A stretch of 64,000 nt of DNA from Pediococcus pentosaceus (lineage in GTDB: Bacteria; Bacillota; Bacilli; Lactobacillales; Lactobacillaceae): positions 124,001 to 188,000 of the forward strand of contig NZ_JQBF01000002.1 in NCBI RefSeq assembly GCF_001437285.1. Direction: 5' to 3'. A model generated the notes under the pieces. It was not told the DNA's origin. It was given only the letters and a program-made list of their open reading frames with translations, and made no database searches. Below, in pieces: positions 19,395 through 27,728 of this stretch (position 1 is the first letter of the stretch; every line of letters begins with the position of its first letter). Position numbers and translations under genes: made by a program.

Positions 19395-19480
19395 GCCACA
19401 CTAAGAAAAATTAATATAACTATTTTAAATAACTCGTAAAAAGGGTAATGATTATTTTGTTTTTCGCAGAAAAGTACGTT

Positions 19481-19705
19481 ATGAAAAATGTTCCTCTGGT
19501 GGTGGCATTCTTAGTGTTATCTTTGAGTTGAGTATTGTGGTAAACAAAATGAGTCTAAAAATATGGTAAGTGAAACTTTAGAGGTAGAATTAACTTCTAA
19601 AGACATTCGCGGGCAAGTTTAATTAGATATTTAGGTATAGATTATCCTGATAAACTAACGGATCATGATAGCTTGTTTGAAAATCAAAAAGTATCACTGG
19701 AATAA
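19481..19705 (+). pseudogene. Remnant of a small lipoprotein gene
   Basis: ATG at 19481 begins a signal-peptide-like stretch MKNVPLVVAFLVLSLS and then meets TGA. Shifting to the +1 frame at about 19527 continues with VEYCGKQNESKNM and on to TAA at 19620. Returning to the first frame gives LIRYLGIDYPDKLTDHDSL to TAA at 19703. A Cys soon after a hydrophobic core looks like a lipobox. The joined product would be about 74 residues. The last stop sits at a strong terminator, as for a former gene. No ribosome binding site is seen. Parent family unknown; chance open frames cannot be excluded. Confidence 0.45.
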
Positions 19706-19749
19706 AAAAGGAAGTTTCTGCGTAATTTACGGAGAAACTTCCTTTTTTT
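19704..19749. terminator. Bidirectional terminator
   Basis: A perfect 16-bp stem, AAAAAAGGAAGTTTCT with its complement (19704-19719 with 19733-19748 approximately), and T runs on both strands. It ends the minus-strand YbjQ-like gene and faces the plus-strand remnant. Confidence 0.9.
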
Positions 19750-19752
19750 AAT

Positions 19753-20076
19753 TTATTTAAACTTAACTGCCGTACCATAGGCAGCCACGGACTGCATATC
19801 TGTACCAATTGATCCAGAATCAAAGCGCATCATCACGACTGCATCTGCGCCCATTTTCATCGCATTTTCTCGAAGGCGATCGACTGCAATATTGCGGGAT
19901 TCATCCAACATTTTAGTGTAGTCTTTAATCTCGCCACCAATAATATTTTTTAAACCAGCGCCAATATTACGGAAAATGTCTTTAGATTGGGTAGTTAACC
20001 CAAAGACTTCTCCTAAAACAATATATTCCTGTCCAGGAATTTTTTCAGTAGTTGTAACTAAAATTTCGTTTTTCAT
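19753..20076 (-). CDS. UPF0145 / YbjQ family protein
   Basis: A 107-residue cytoplasmic protein of the YbjQ (DUF74) family: N-terminal [23 protein letters not shown], and the end [16 protein letters not shown]. Members form pentamers and some are annotated as heavy-metal-binding; function is not established. AAGGAGAA precedes the start on the minus strand. It lies downstream of the DsrE-like gene in the same direction with a 40-base gap, so the two are probably co-transcribed. Confidence 0.88.
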   Translation of the reverse strand: MKNEILVTTTEKIPGQEYIVLGEVFGLTTQSKDIFRNIGAGLKNIIGGEIKDYTKMLDESRNIAVDRLRENAMKMGADAVVMMRFDSGSIGTDMQSVAAYGTAVKFK

Positions 20077-20116
20077 TATGATTTCTCCTTAGGATAAAAG
20101 TTCATTTAGGTAATTA

Positions 20117-20449
20117 CTAGGGCCTTAGGTAATGAAACCCCAAGGCTTGCTTCTCAACTAATTCTACGACCCCGGAAGCCACAATGGTGGAATTGTTAAG
20201 CAAATCCTCCGTGGTAATTTTCCGCTGGGTTAACGAATTTTGACAAACTGCAAGCATTATCTGAGACGTGAGAGCATGATGAATCTTTTCTGCTTCTTTG
20301 CTATTGGCTTTAACGCCCATCACAGCATCACCATTGACTAAGAGCTCAATCTGATTACTGGGAGCAGGGTAAGCTTGTTCTAAATGGTTTAGATTATTTA
20401 AAACCATTGGCCACTTCGCCATTTCATCAATATGGACGATGATTTTCAT
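20117..20449 (-). CDS. DsrE/DsrF-like family protein
   Basis: A 110-residue protein whose start MKIIVHIDEMAKWPMVLNN, the IELLVNGDAV strand, a single Cys in IMLAVCQNSL and the end ASGVVELVEKQ match small DsrE-like proteins. In sulfur bacteria DsrE carries sulfur on a Cys; here a role in sulfur transfer is only inferred. CTAAGGAGAA gives a good ribosome binding site on the minus strand. The UPF0145 gene follows. Confidence 0.8.
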   Translation of the reverse strand: MKIIVHIDEMAKWPMVLNNLNHLEQAYPAPSNQIELLVNGDAVMGVKANSKEAEKIHHALTSQIMLAVCQNSLTQRKITTEDLLNNSTIVASGVVELVEKQALGFHYLRP

Positions 20450-20774
20450 AAAACTATTCTCCTTAGTAGATTAAGATTAAAAATTAGAATAATAGATAAT
20501 CATAGTATACCGCTAATAATCTTGGTTAAGCTACTGATAACGCGCGTTACACAAACGTTGTTTTTGTATTCAATTGCTTTAGTAGAGGGGGAAAATGATT
20601 AATAGGCTGCACAAACCGCATGAAATAGGGATTTCTAGTACACGGGGTTAACTAATATGGCTGTGATTTATGAAAACGTTTTTAACATCGTGAAAAAGCT
20701 GTAAAGTGTTGATATGTAGGTCTTTTTAGCCTTAGTGATAAAAATAAATTTTTTACTATTATTATTTTTTTTGA
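20450..20774. other. Intergenic region upstream of the fatty acid operon
   Basis: About 410 bases separate the divergent DsrE-like gene and fabZ. On the plus strand an 18-codon frame (ATG 20595, stop 20649-20651) follows a GAGGGGG ribosome-binding-like site; no function can be assigned. At 20671-20684 lies TGAAAACGTTTTTA, one base off the usual CcpA cre core (its CA end is TA here). The remainder is AT-rich with T runs. No RNA gene or repeat is recognised. Confidence 0.5.
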
Positions 20775-20803
20775 TTGCGAAAAGACTAAATACCGATTAT
20801 TCT
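20775..20803 (+). promoter_or_regulatory. Promoter of the fab-acc operon
   Basis: TTGCGA (20775-20780), 17 bases, TATTCT (20798-20803), about 45 bases before the fabZ ribosome binding site. TTTGATT at 20770-20776 overlaps the -35 and resembles half of a FabT-type operator. Confidence 0.55.
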
Positions 20804-20862
20804 TTTTATTATTCCAATAACGTTGGAGTACAGATCATTAATTACTAGGAGGAAATAATAAT

Positions 20863-21312
20863 TTGAGTATTTTAAATACAACAGAGATTATGGAACTAAT
20901 TCCTAATCGTTACCCCATTCTATTCATGGACTATGTTGATGAATTAGAACCTGGAAAATCAATCGTGGCGACTAAAAACGTCACAATCAACGAAGAATTT
21001 TTCCAAGGACATTTTCCTGGTAACCCGGTTATGCCTGGAGTTTTAATCATTGAATCTCTAGCACAAGCTGCATCAATCCTGATTCTAAAATCAGAAGAAT
21101 TTGCAGGTAAGACAGCATATCTAGGTGCCATTAATGGTGCTAAATTTAGACAGATCGTCCGTCCTGGTGATGTTTTAAAACTTCATGTTGAAATGATCAA
21201 GAAAAAGAGAAACATGGGTGTTGTTGAAACATTTGCAATGGTCGGTGATAAAAAAGTTTGCCAAGCAGAACTAACATTCATTGTTGGAGCAACTGATAAG
21301 AAAGATAAATAG
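20863..21312 (+). CDS. fabZ: 3-hydroxyacyl-ACP dehydratase FabZ
   Basis: Hot-dog fold enzyme removing water from 3-hydroxyacyl-ACP in fatty acid elongation. The catalytic motif GHFPGNPVMPG holds the active His, and IIESLAQ the active Glu; the start IMELIPNRYPILFMD is typical. 149 residues. It begins at TTG (20863), ten bases after AGGAGG. First gene of the operon. In many lactic acid bacteria a fabT regulator gene comes next; here fabH follows after 13 bases. Confidence 0.96.
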   Translation: MSILNTTEIMELIPNRYPILFMDYVDELEPGKSIVATKNVTINEEFFQGHFPGNPVMPGVLIIESLAQAASILILKSEEFAGKTAYLGAINGAKFRQIVRPGDVLKLHVEMIKKKRNMGVVETFAMVGDKKVCQAELTFIVGATDKKDK

Positions 21313-21325
21313 TCGGTGAATTGCA

Positions 21326-22285
21326 ATGGGATTGAGAATAATTGATTCAGCACTATCTATTCCTAAAAAAGTCGTTACTAACGATGATTTAACTAAAATA
21401 CTGGATACGTCAGATGAATGGATTTCAAAAAGAACGGGAATCAAGCAACGCTATCAAGCCGTTGAAGAAACTACTTCTTCAATGGCGATAGAAGTCGCTA
21501 AACAGCTCTTAGAGAAATCTAAAACGGATCCAAGTGAAATTGATTTGATTGTCGTGGCAACGATGTCACCGGACTATATGTCGCCATCTGTTGCAGCTAT
21601 AGTACAAGGGAGCATTGATGCAACCAATGCAATGGCTTTTGACATTAGCGCCGCATGTAGCGGTTTTGTGTACGGCATGAGCATTGTTAATAATATGCTT
21701 CATGGAGGAAAGTTTAAGAAAGCAATCTTAATTGGTGCGGAAAAACTAACCCGGTTGCTAGATTGGACGGACCGTAGTACAGCCGTTTTGTTCGGTGACG
21801 CAGCGGCTGGTATTTTGGCTGAAAATGATTCTTCGAACTCTTCATATTTAATCAACGAAAAATTGAATACATATGGGAATATGGGCCAGTATCTAACGGC
21901 TGGAAACGTAGCAGCCTTAGATGACCCAGCACAATCGTATTTCTTCCAAATGAACGGACGTAAAGTTTACGAATTTGCCACTAAACGAGTTCCTGAATCA
22001 ATTTTGACAGTTCTTCATGAAGCGAACATTGATCCTAGTGAGGTAAAGTATTTCTTACTTCATCAAGCAAATGAACGTATTGTTAAAAGCGTTGCGAAAA
22101 AGTTAGATCTATCAATGGATAAATTTCCAGTCAATATTGGTCGCTTCGGTAACACCGCAGCAGCCAGTGAACCCGTCTTGTTAGCAGAAATGTTAGCAGA
22201 TGGAAAAATTAATCGCGGTGACATTATCGTCTTCAGCGGCTTTGGCGGGGGCTTAACCGTCGGAACAAATGTTATCAAATATTAA
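21326..22285 (+). CDS. fabH: 3-oxoacyl-ACP synthase III
   Basis: Starts fatty acid synthesis by condensing acetyl-CoA with malonyl-ACP. The catalytic triad is present: C111 (SAACSGF), H246 (LLHQAN) and N276 (FGNTAAAS). The EWISKRTGI motif is near the N-terminus. 319 residues is normal. The ribosome binding site is weak (GGTG), so coupling to fabZ is likely. Confidence 0.97.
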   Translation: MGLRIIDSALSIPKKVVTNDDLTKILDTSDEWISKRTGIKQRYQAVEETTSSMAIEVAKQLLEKSKTDPSEIDLIVVATMSPDYMSPSVAAIVQGSIDATNAMAFDISAACSGFVYGMSIVNNMLHGGKFKKAILIGAEKLTRLLDWTDRSTAVLFGDAAAGILAENDSSNSSYLINEKLNTYGNMGQYLTAGNVAALDDPAQSYFFQMNGRKVYEFATKRVPESILTVLHEANIDPSEVKYFLLHQANERIVKSVAKKLDLSMDKFPVNIGRFGNTAAASEPVLLAEMLADGKINRGDIIVFSGFGGGLTVGTNVIKY

Positions 22286-22323
22286 AAAAATAAATTAAAT
22301 TATATTCTCGGAGGAATAATATT

Positions 22324-22563
22324 ATGACTAAAGAAGAAGTATTCACAAAGGTACAAGCAGTAATCGCAGAACAATTGGAAAAAGACGCAGACAAGATCAC
22401 TATGGAAACAAGTTTTTCAGAAGACTTGGACGCTGATAGCTTAGACATTTTTGAAGTTGTTGACAAGTTAGAAGATGAATTTGATATCGATATTGATACA
22501 GACGAAAATATGGATACTGTTGGCAAGTTAGTTGATTACGTTAGCGAAAACATCGATAAGTAA
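22324..22563 (+). CDS. acpP: Acyl carrier protein (fab operon copy)
   Basis: A 79-residue acidic carrier with the phosphopantetheine serine at position 39 in DADSLDIFEVV. Strong ribosome binding site CGGAGGA. It carries the growing acyl chain for the enzymes encoded around it. It is distinct in sequence from the plsX-linked ACP at 9252. Confidence 0.97.
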   Translation: MTKEEVFTKVQAVIAEQLEKDADKITMETSFSEDLDADSLDIFEVVDKLEDEFDIDIDTDENMDTVGKLVDYVSENIDK

Positions 22564-22580
22564 TTAAAAAGGGGTAAATG

Positions 22581-23513
22581 ATGGTTAAAGCGGCTTATTT
22601 ATTTAGCGGACAAGGACAACAATTTGAAGGGATGGGAATGGATCTGTATCAAACAGAGCCGGCCTATCGAGCATTAGTTGATGAAGCTAGTCAAATTTTA
22701 GGTCAAAATTTTGCTAAACAAGATGTTATTGATAATGAAGAAAATTTACAATTATCAATTGTTATTTTGAGTTTAGGAATTGCACGAATTCTTAGCAGTG
22801 AAAAGATTGCACCGCAGAAGTTCTTGGGGCTTAGCTTAGGTGAATATTCCGCTTTGATTGCCGCAAATGGTTTTTCAATTGATGAAGGTTTAAAAGTTCT
22901 TGAAGATCGTTCAAAATACATGGCTGAAGCAGGGAAACTAAATCCAGGCCAAATGGTAGCAGTTTTAAATGCCAGTGATGATGTGATGAACGAGGCAATG
23001 CATGCTGCCCGAGAGTTTGGTAAGGTTTATCCAGCAAATTACAACACACCTAAGCAAACGGTTTTCGGTGGCGATGCCGCTGGAATCAACAAGTTTAGTG
23101 CACTATTAAAAGCTGCTGGAGTTAAGCGGGTTGTTCCAATTAAGATGAGTGTGGCATCACACACACCATTTATGCAAATGGCTAGTGATAACTTGAAGAC
23201 CCGTTTGGAAAATGTCACAGTAGCTCAACCGAATGTGCCAGTAATTAGCAATACGATCAAGACTGAATTTACTAAAGCTAATATTAAACAAACCCTTCCA
23301 GACCAGTTGGTAAACCCAACTTATTTCACGGATTGTTTAGCTGTAATTGAGGCAGATCCAATCGATTGTTTGGTAGAAATTGGTCCTGGCAAAGCGCTCA
23401 GTGGATTTGCTAAAAAAACTCTCAAGAACAAAGACTTACCAATTTTCAATGTTTATGATGTTGAAACACTACAAAAATTACGGAACTATCTTTCAAAGCA
23501 GGAGGCTAATTAA
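22581..23513 (+). CDS. fabD: Malonyl-CoA:ACP transacylase
   Basis: Loads malonate onto ACP. Alpha/beta hydrolase-like core with LFSGQGQQ at the start, nucleophile S85 in GLSLGEYSAL and H194 in VASHTPFM; QTVFGGD is conserved. Two ATG codons in tandem (22578, 22581) follow AAGGGG; the second has the better 6-base spacing and is chosen, giving 310 residues. fabG begins immediately after the stop. Confidence 0.96.
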   Translation: MVKAAYLFSGQGQQFEGMGMDLYQTEPAYRALVDEASQILGQNFAKQDVIDNEENLQLSIVILSLGIARILSSEKIAPQKFLGLSLGEYSALIAANGFSIDEGLKVLEDRSKYMAEAGKLNPGQMVAVLNASDDVMNEAMHAAREFGKVYPANYNTPKQTVFGGDAAGINKFSALLKAAGVKRVVPIKMSVASHTPFMQMASDNLKTRLENVTVAQPNVPVISNTIKTEFTKANIKQTLPDQLVNPTYFTDCLAVIEADPIDCLVEIGPGKALSGFAKKTLKNKDLPIFNVYDVETLQKLRNYLSKQEAN

Positions 23514-24242
23514 GTGATTATTAAAGATACAGTGGCAGTTGTTACTGGTGGAACTCAAGGAATCGGATTAGCAATCGCAATGGATTTAGCTAAGAAAGGT
23601 TCAAAGGTTTTTGTTACTGCTCGCCATGATATTTCGGATGATGCAGTAAAAGAACAAATTCAAGGACTTGATATCAACTTTAAAGAACTTGACATTCGTG
23701 ATGATGCAAAGATTGGCGAATTGTTAAACGACATTAAAGAAGAATTTGGTCACTTAGATATTATTGTAAATAATGCTGGAATTACAAAAGATAAGTTACT
23801 AAGTCGAATGTCAGTTGAAGATTTTAATGACGTAATTGCAACTAACTTAGTTGGTACATTTTCAATGACAAAATATGCCATGAAAATTATGCAAAAACAA
23901 CGTTCAGGCAACATTGTCAATATCTCAAGTATTTCGGGAACTCATGGAAATGTTGGACAAGCTAACTATTCAGCAAGTAAAGCTGGAATTGTTGGTCTAA
24001 CAAAAACTACAGCTCGTGAAGGTCTTTTGAGAAATATTAGATGTAATGCTGTGGCTCCAGGGATGATTGAAACAGCCATGACTGGAAAATTAAGTGAAAA
24101 GGTTCGTGAAAAAACAGAAGAAATGATTCCGATGCACCGTTTCGGTCAACCAGAAGAAATTTCTTCAACAGTAGCTTTTTTACTTGAAAATGATTATATA
24201 ACTGGTCAAGTACTTACCGTTGACGGTGGAATGACCCTTTAG
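23514..24242 (+). CDS. fabG: 3-oxoacyl-ACP reductase
   Basis: NADPH-dependent short-chain dehydrogenase reducing 3-oxoacyl-ACP. Cofactor motif TGGTQGIG, NNAG, and catalytic S139, Y152 and K156. Length 242 residues. The start is GTG at 23514, directly after the fabD stop, with CAGGAGG placed inside the fabD end. Confidence 0.96.
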   Translation: MIIKDTVAVVTGGTQGIGLAIAMDLAKKGSKVFVTARHDISDDAVKEQIQGLDINFKELDIRDDAKIGELLNDIKEEFGHLDIIVNNAGITKDKLLSRMSVEDFNDVIATNLVGTFSMTKYAMKIMQKQRSGNIVNISSISGTHGNVGQANYSASKAGIVGLTKTTAREGLLRNIRCNAVAPGMIETAMTGKLSEKVREKTEEMIPMHRFGQPEEISSTVAFLLENDYITGQVLTVDGGMTL

Positions 24243-24260
24243 GTTTTTGAGGAGGAAAAA

Positions 24261-25487
24261 ATGGGTAGACGAGTAGTAGTAACAGGCATGGGAGCTTTGA
24301 CTCCTCTTGGAAATGATCGAGAATCCTTCATTCAAGGACTAAATAGTTCAAAAGTTGGAATCGATAAAATTACACATTTTGATGCCGAACCAACAGGTAT
24401 CACGGTTGCCGGTGAGGTTAAGGACTTTGATCCAACTGTTAGAATTGAAAGAAAAATTGCGAAACGGATGGATGCATTTTCTCAATATGCTCTATATTCT
24501 GCCGTTGAAGCAATGGAACAAGCTGATTTTAAAGAAGGTGAGTTAGATCCTTACCAAGTCGGTGTAATTTATGGTTCAGGAATTGGTGGATTAACTACCA
24601 TCCAAGAACAAGTCATTAAAATGGATCATAAAGGGCCAAGACGGGTTTCACCATTATTTGTAACTAACTCAATTACTAACATGGCAGCTGGGAACATTTC
24701 AATGTATTTCAATGCAAAAAATACCAGTCAAGCAATCGTTACTGCTTGTGCTAGCGCAAATAATGCAATTGGAAATGCATTCCACCATATCAAAAATGGT
24801 TACGCAGATGTTATGATTACAGGTGGTTCAGAATCATCAATTAATGAAATTGGAATCGCTGGTTTCGCTTCATTAACTGCATTAACTGCATCAGAAGATC
24901 GTTTACGTGCCTCAATTCCATTTGATAAGGATCGCAATGGTTTTGTAATGGGTGAAGGAGCAGCTACTTTAATCCTTGAAGACTACGACCATGCTAAAGC
25001 ACGTGGTGCTAATATTTTAGCTGAAATCGTTGGTTACGGTATGACAAGTGATGCTTTCCATATGACCCAACCAGATCCTGAAGGTCGCGGTGCCATTCGT
25101 GCAATGCAAATGGCAATGGACGAAGGTGGCATTAAAGCCAATGATATTGATTATATCAATGCTCATGGTACCAGTACGCATGCTAACGATAGTGCAGAAT
25201 CAAAAGCTATCGAAAGCATCTTTACTGAAAACGACCATTATAAGGTAAGTAGTACTAAGTCAATGACTGGTCATTTGCTTGGTGCGGCTGGAGCAATTGA
25301 AGCTGTTGCAACTATTGCAGCACTTCAAAATGGTATTATGCCAGTTAACGTAGGTTTAGAAACTAAAGACCCTGAAGTTAACATTCCATTAGTTACAGAA
25401 GATAACCGTAAGGCTTCTGTTAACTATGCCTTGAGTAATTCATTTGGTTTTGGTGGACATAACGCTGTATTAGCATTCAAGAGGTGA
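24261..25487 (+). CDS. fabF: 3-oxoacyl-ACP synthase II
   Basis: Elongating condensing enzyme of the thiolase fold. Catalytic C163 (TACASAN), H302 (AHGTSTHAND) and H338 (MTGHLLGAAG) are all present; GFGGHNA lies near the C-terminus. Length 408 residues. GAGGAGG precedes the ATG. No separate fabB is seen, which is usual in Firmicutes. Confidence 0.97.
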   Translation: MGRRVVVTGMGALTPLGNDRESFIQGLNSSKVGIDKITHFDAEPTGITVAGEVKDFDPTVRIERKIAKRMDAFSQYALYSAVEAMEQADFKEGELDPYQVGVIYGSGIGGLTTIQEQVIKMDHKGPRRVSPLFVTNSITNMAAGNISMYFNAKNTSQAIVTACASANNAIGNAFHHIKNGYADVMITGGSESSINEIGIAGFASLTALTASEDRLRASIPFDKDRNGFVMGEGAATLILEDYDHAKARGANILAEIVGYGMTSDAFHMTQPDPEGRGAIRAMQMAMDEGGIKANDIDYINAHGTSTHANDSAESKAIESIFTENDHYKVSSTKSMTGHLLGAAGAIEAVATIAALQNGIMPVNVGLETKDPEVNIPLVTEDNRKASVNYALSNSFGFGGHNAVLAFKR

Positions 25488-25489
25488 AA

Positions 25490-25930
25490 ATGTTGACTGA
25501 AATAGATTTAGAAAAGTTATTAACCAAATTAGATAAATCATCATTCACGTCATTCGAAATGACTGAAGGTGATTTTAGCATTAAAGTAAAAAAAGAAACT
25601 ACTCAAGTAGTTCAACCAGTAGCAACGGTTAATGCCGTTGCTACTGACGTTGAAGCAACTTCTGAAATAGCGGATGCTAACCTAGAAGAGATTAAGGCTC
25701 CGTTCGTAGGGGTGGTCTATTTTGCACCTTCAGAAGGAGAAGATCCTTATATTAAGGTTGGCAGTCACATTTCAAAAGGCGATACTGTGGGCTTAATCGA
25801 AGCCATGAAGATGTTTAATGAAGTTCATTCACCAGTTGATGGTGAAGTCGTAGAACTCTTAGTTGAAAATGGATCGATGGTTGAATATGATCAACCAATT
25901 GCTCGTGTTCGTAAAGTTGGAGATAATTAA
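25490..25930 (+). CDS. accB: Biotin carboxyl carrier protein of acetyl-CoA carboxylase
   Basis: Carries biotin between the two half-reactions that make malonyl-CoA. The C-terminal lipoyl/biotin domain has EAMKMF with biotin-accepting K107; an N-terminal helix and a short flexible linker (residues about 35-65) precede it. The ATG at 25490 follows AGAGGTG; an in-frame GTG at 25484 lies inside that site and is rejected. 146 residues. Stop overlaps the next start by one base. Confidence 0.96.
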   Translation: MLTEIDLEKLLTKLDKSSFTSFEMTEGDFSIKVKKETTQVVQPVATVNAVATDVEATSEIADANLEEIKAPFVGVVYFAPSEGEDPYIKVGSHISKGDTVGLIEAMKMFNEVHSPVDGEVVELLVENGSMVEYDQPIARVRKVGDN

Positions 25931-26343
25931 TGGAAATTAATGTTCAAGATATTATTCCTCAACGTCCTCCTTTTCAAATGATTGATCAATTAGTTGATCT
26001 TGAAGCAGGAAAAAAGGCGGTCGCTGAAAAGAAAGTTACCATCAATGAATGGTTTTTTAATAATGGCAACGAGCTCTGCATGCCTGAGCCACTCTTAGTC
26101 GAGGCTTTAGCACAAACGGGAGCTTGTGCACTTTTATCAAACGAAGAATTTGTTGGAAAAAATGCTTTCTTTGGCGGAATTAAACAAGCTGAATTTTCAA
26201 ATAGAGTTGTTCCTGGCAATCGACTTACTTTAACGGTTGAATTAACCAAAATGAAAAGACAAATTGGTACTGGTCATGGGGTTATTGTTAATGAAAATAA
26301 CGAACTGATCTGTGAAGCTGATTTAACTTTCATTGTGGGCTAG
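25930..26343 (+). CDS. FabZ-like hot-dog protein lacking the catalytic His motif
   Basis: A 137-residue hot-dog protein in the place of the second fabZ of lactobacillal fab operons. The start IIPQRPPFQMIDQLV and the segment EALAQTGACALLS are FabZ-like and keep the Glu position. The GHFPGxPVMPG segment is replaced by FNNGNELCMPEP, with no His. A normal dehydratase would need that His, so this protein may act as a non-catalytic partner of the first FabZ or have changed its chemistry. It overlaps accB by one base and precedes accC, so co-expression is assured. Confidence 0.85.
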   Translation: MEINVQDIIPQRPPFQMIDQLVDLEAGKKAVAEKKVTINEWFFNNGNELCMPEPLLVEALAQTGACALLSNEEFVGKNAFFGGIKQAEFSNRVVPGNRLTLTVELTKMKRQIGTGHGVIVNENNELICEADLTFIVG

Positions 26344-26360
26344 GAACAGGGAGGCTATCT

Positions 26361-27728
26361 ATGTTTCAAAAGGTTTTAGTTGCTAATCGTGGTGAAATCG
26401 CGGTCCAAATTATCCGTGCCTTACACGAAATGGATATTGCTGCAGTTAGTGTCTATTCTACAGCTGATGAGAATAGTTTATTCGTTAAATTAGCGGATGA
26501 AGCCGTCTGCATTGGAGGGCCTCAACCTGCTGATTCATATTTAAACATGTTTAATATTATCAGTGCTGCCGTCTTAACTGGCTGTGACGCGATTCATCCA
26601 GGTTACGGATTTTTATCCGAAAATGCGGAATTCGCTCGTTTATGTAAAGAAAGCAATCTGGTATTTATTGGACCGCACTATAAAACCATTGACTTGATGG
26701 GAAATAAGTCTCGAGCGCGTGAGACGATGATTAGTGCGAATGTTCCGGTTATTCCGGGAAGCAACGGCATGGTTCGCGATTTAGAGAATGCCATGGTGGT
26801 GGCTAAGCAAATTGGTTATCCAATTATGCTTAAAGCTGCTGATGGTGGTGGCGGAAAAGGGATTCGTCGAATTAATTCGTCAGAAGACCTTAAGAAAGCT
26901 TATCAAGAAGCGAAGCGGGAAGCTGAAACTTCTTTTGGTAATTCTGATTTATATATTGAAAAAATCATTGAAAATGCTAAACATATTGAAATGCAAGTTA
27001 TTGCAGATCAGTTTGGTCATTATGTATTTTTACCTGAACGTGATTGTTCGCTGCAACGAAATAACCAGAAAGTAATTGAAGAAACGCCATGCGCCACTAT
27101 TTCACATTCTGAACGCGAAAGTTTAGGTGATATTGTAGTTCGGGCTGCAAAGGCCATCAATTATTATAATACTGGTACAATTGAGTTTTTGATGGATGAA
27201 AATCATAATTTTTATTTCATGGAAATGAATACTCGACTTCAAGTTGAGCATACAGTTACTGAAGAGGTAACGGGAATTGAATTAATCAAAGAACAAATTA
27301 AGATTGCTGAAGGATTGAAACTTGATTTCAGCCAAGCAGACGTTGAAATTTTAGGCCATGCAATTGAATGTCGAATTAATGCCGAAGACCCAAGCAATGG
27401 TTTTATGCCATCGGCGGGGACCATTAAGCATCTATTTTTCCCAGATGGAACAATGGGTGTACGCATTGATTCGGGAATTACATATGGTAGCATGATCCCA
27501 CCATTTTACGATTCAATGATTTCAAAAATAATTGTTAAAATGCCAAATCGGGTTCAAGCGACTAGAAAAATGCGTCGTGTTTTAGATGAATTTGAAATCG
27601 AAGGTGTAACTTCAAATAAGGCATTCTTAGAGGCTTTACTAGTTGATAAGGGATTTGAACAAGGATTGTTTACGACTAAATATATTGAAAATGTCTTTTT
27701 GAAAGAGTGGTTAAGTAATGCAAAATAA
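26361..27728 (+). CDS. accC: Biotin carboxylase subunit of acetyl-CoA carboxylase
   Basis: ATP-grasp enzyme that carboxylates biotin on AccB. Motifs: VANRGEIAVQIIRAL, HPGYGFLSENAEFA, the glycine-rich ATP loop ADGGGGKGIR, EMNTRLQVEHTVTE and ECRINAEDP. 455 residues is normal. AGGGAGG precedes the ATG. Its last 11 bases overlap accD. Confidence 0.97.
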   Translation: MFQKVLVANRGEIAVQIIRALHEMDIAAVSVYSTADENSLFVKLADEAVCIGGPQPADSYLNMFNIISAAVLTGCDAIHPGYGFLSENAEFARLCKESNLVFIGPHYKTIDLMGNKSRARETMISANVPVIPGSNGMVRDLENAMVVAKQIGYPIMLKAADGGGGKGIRRINSSEDLKKAYQEAKREAETSFGNSDLYIEKIIENAKHIEMQVIADQFGHYVFLPERDCSLQRNNQKVIEETPCATISHSERESLGDIVVRAAKAINYYNTGTIEFLMDENHNFYFMEMNTRLQVEHTVTEEVTGIELIKEQIKIAEGLKLDFSQADVEILGHAIECRINAEDPSNGFMPSAGTIKHLFFPDGTMGVRIDSGITYGSMIPPFYDSMISKIIVKMPNRVQATRKMRRVLDEFEIEGVTSNKAFLEALLVDKGFEQGLFTTKYIENVFLKEWLSNAK

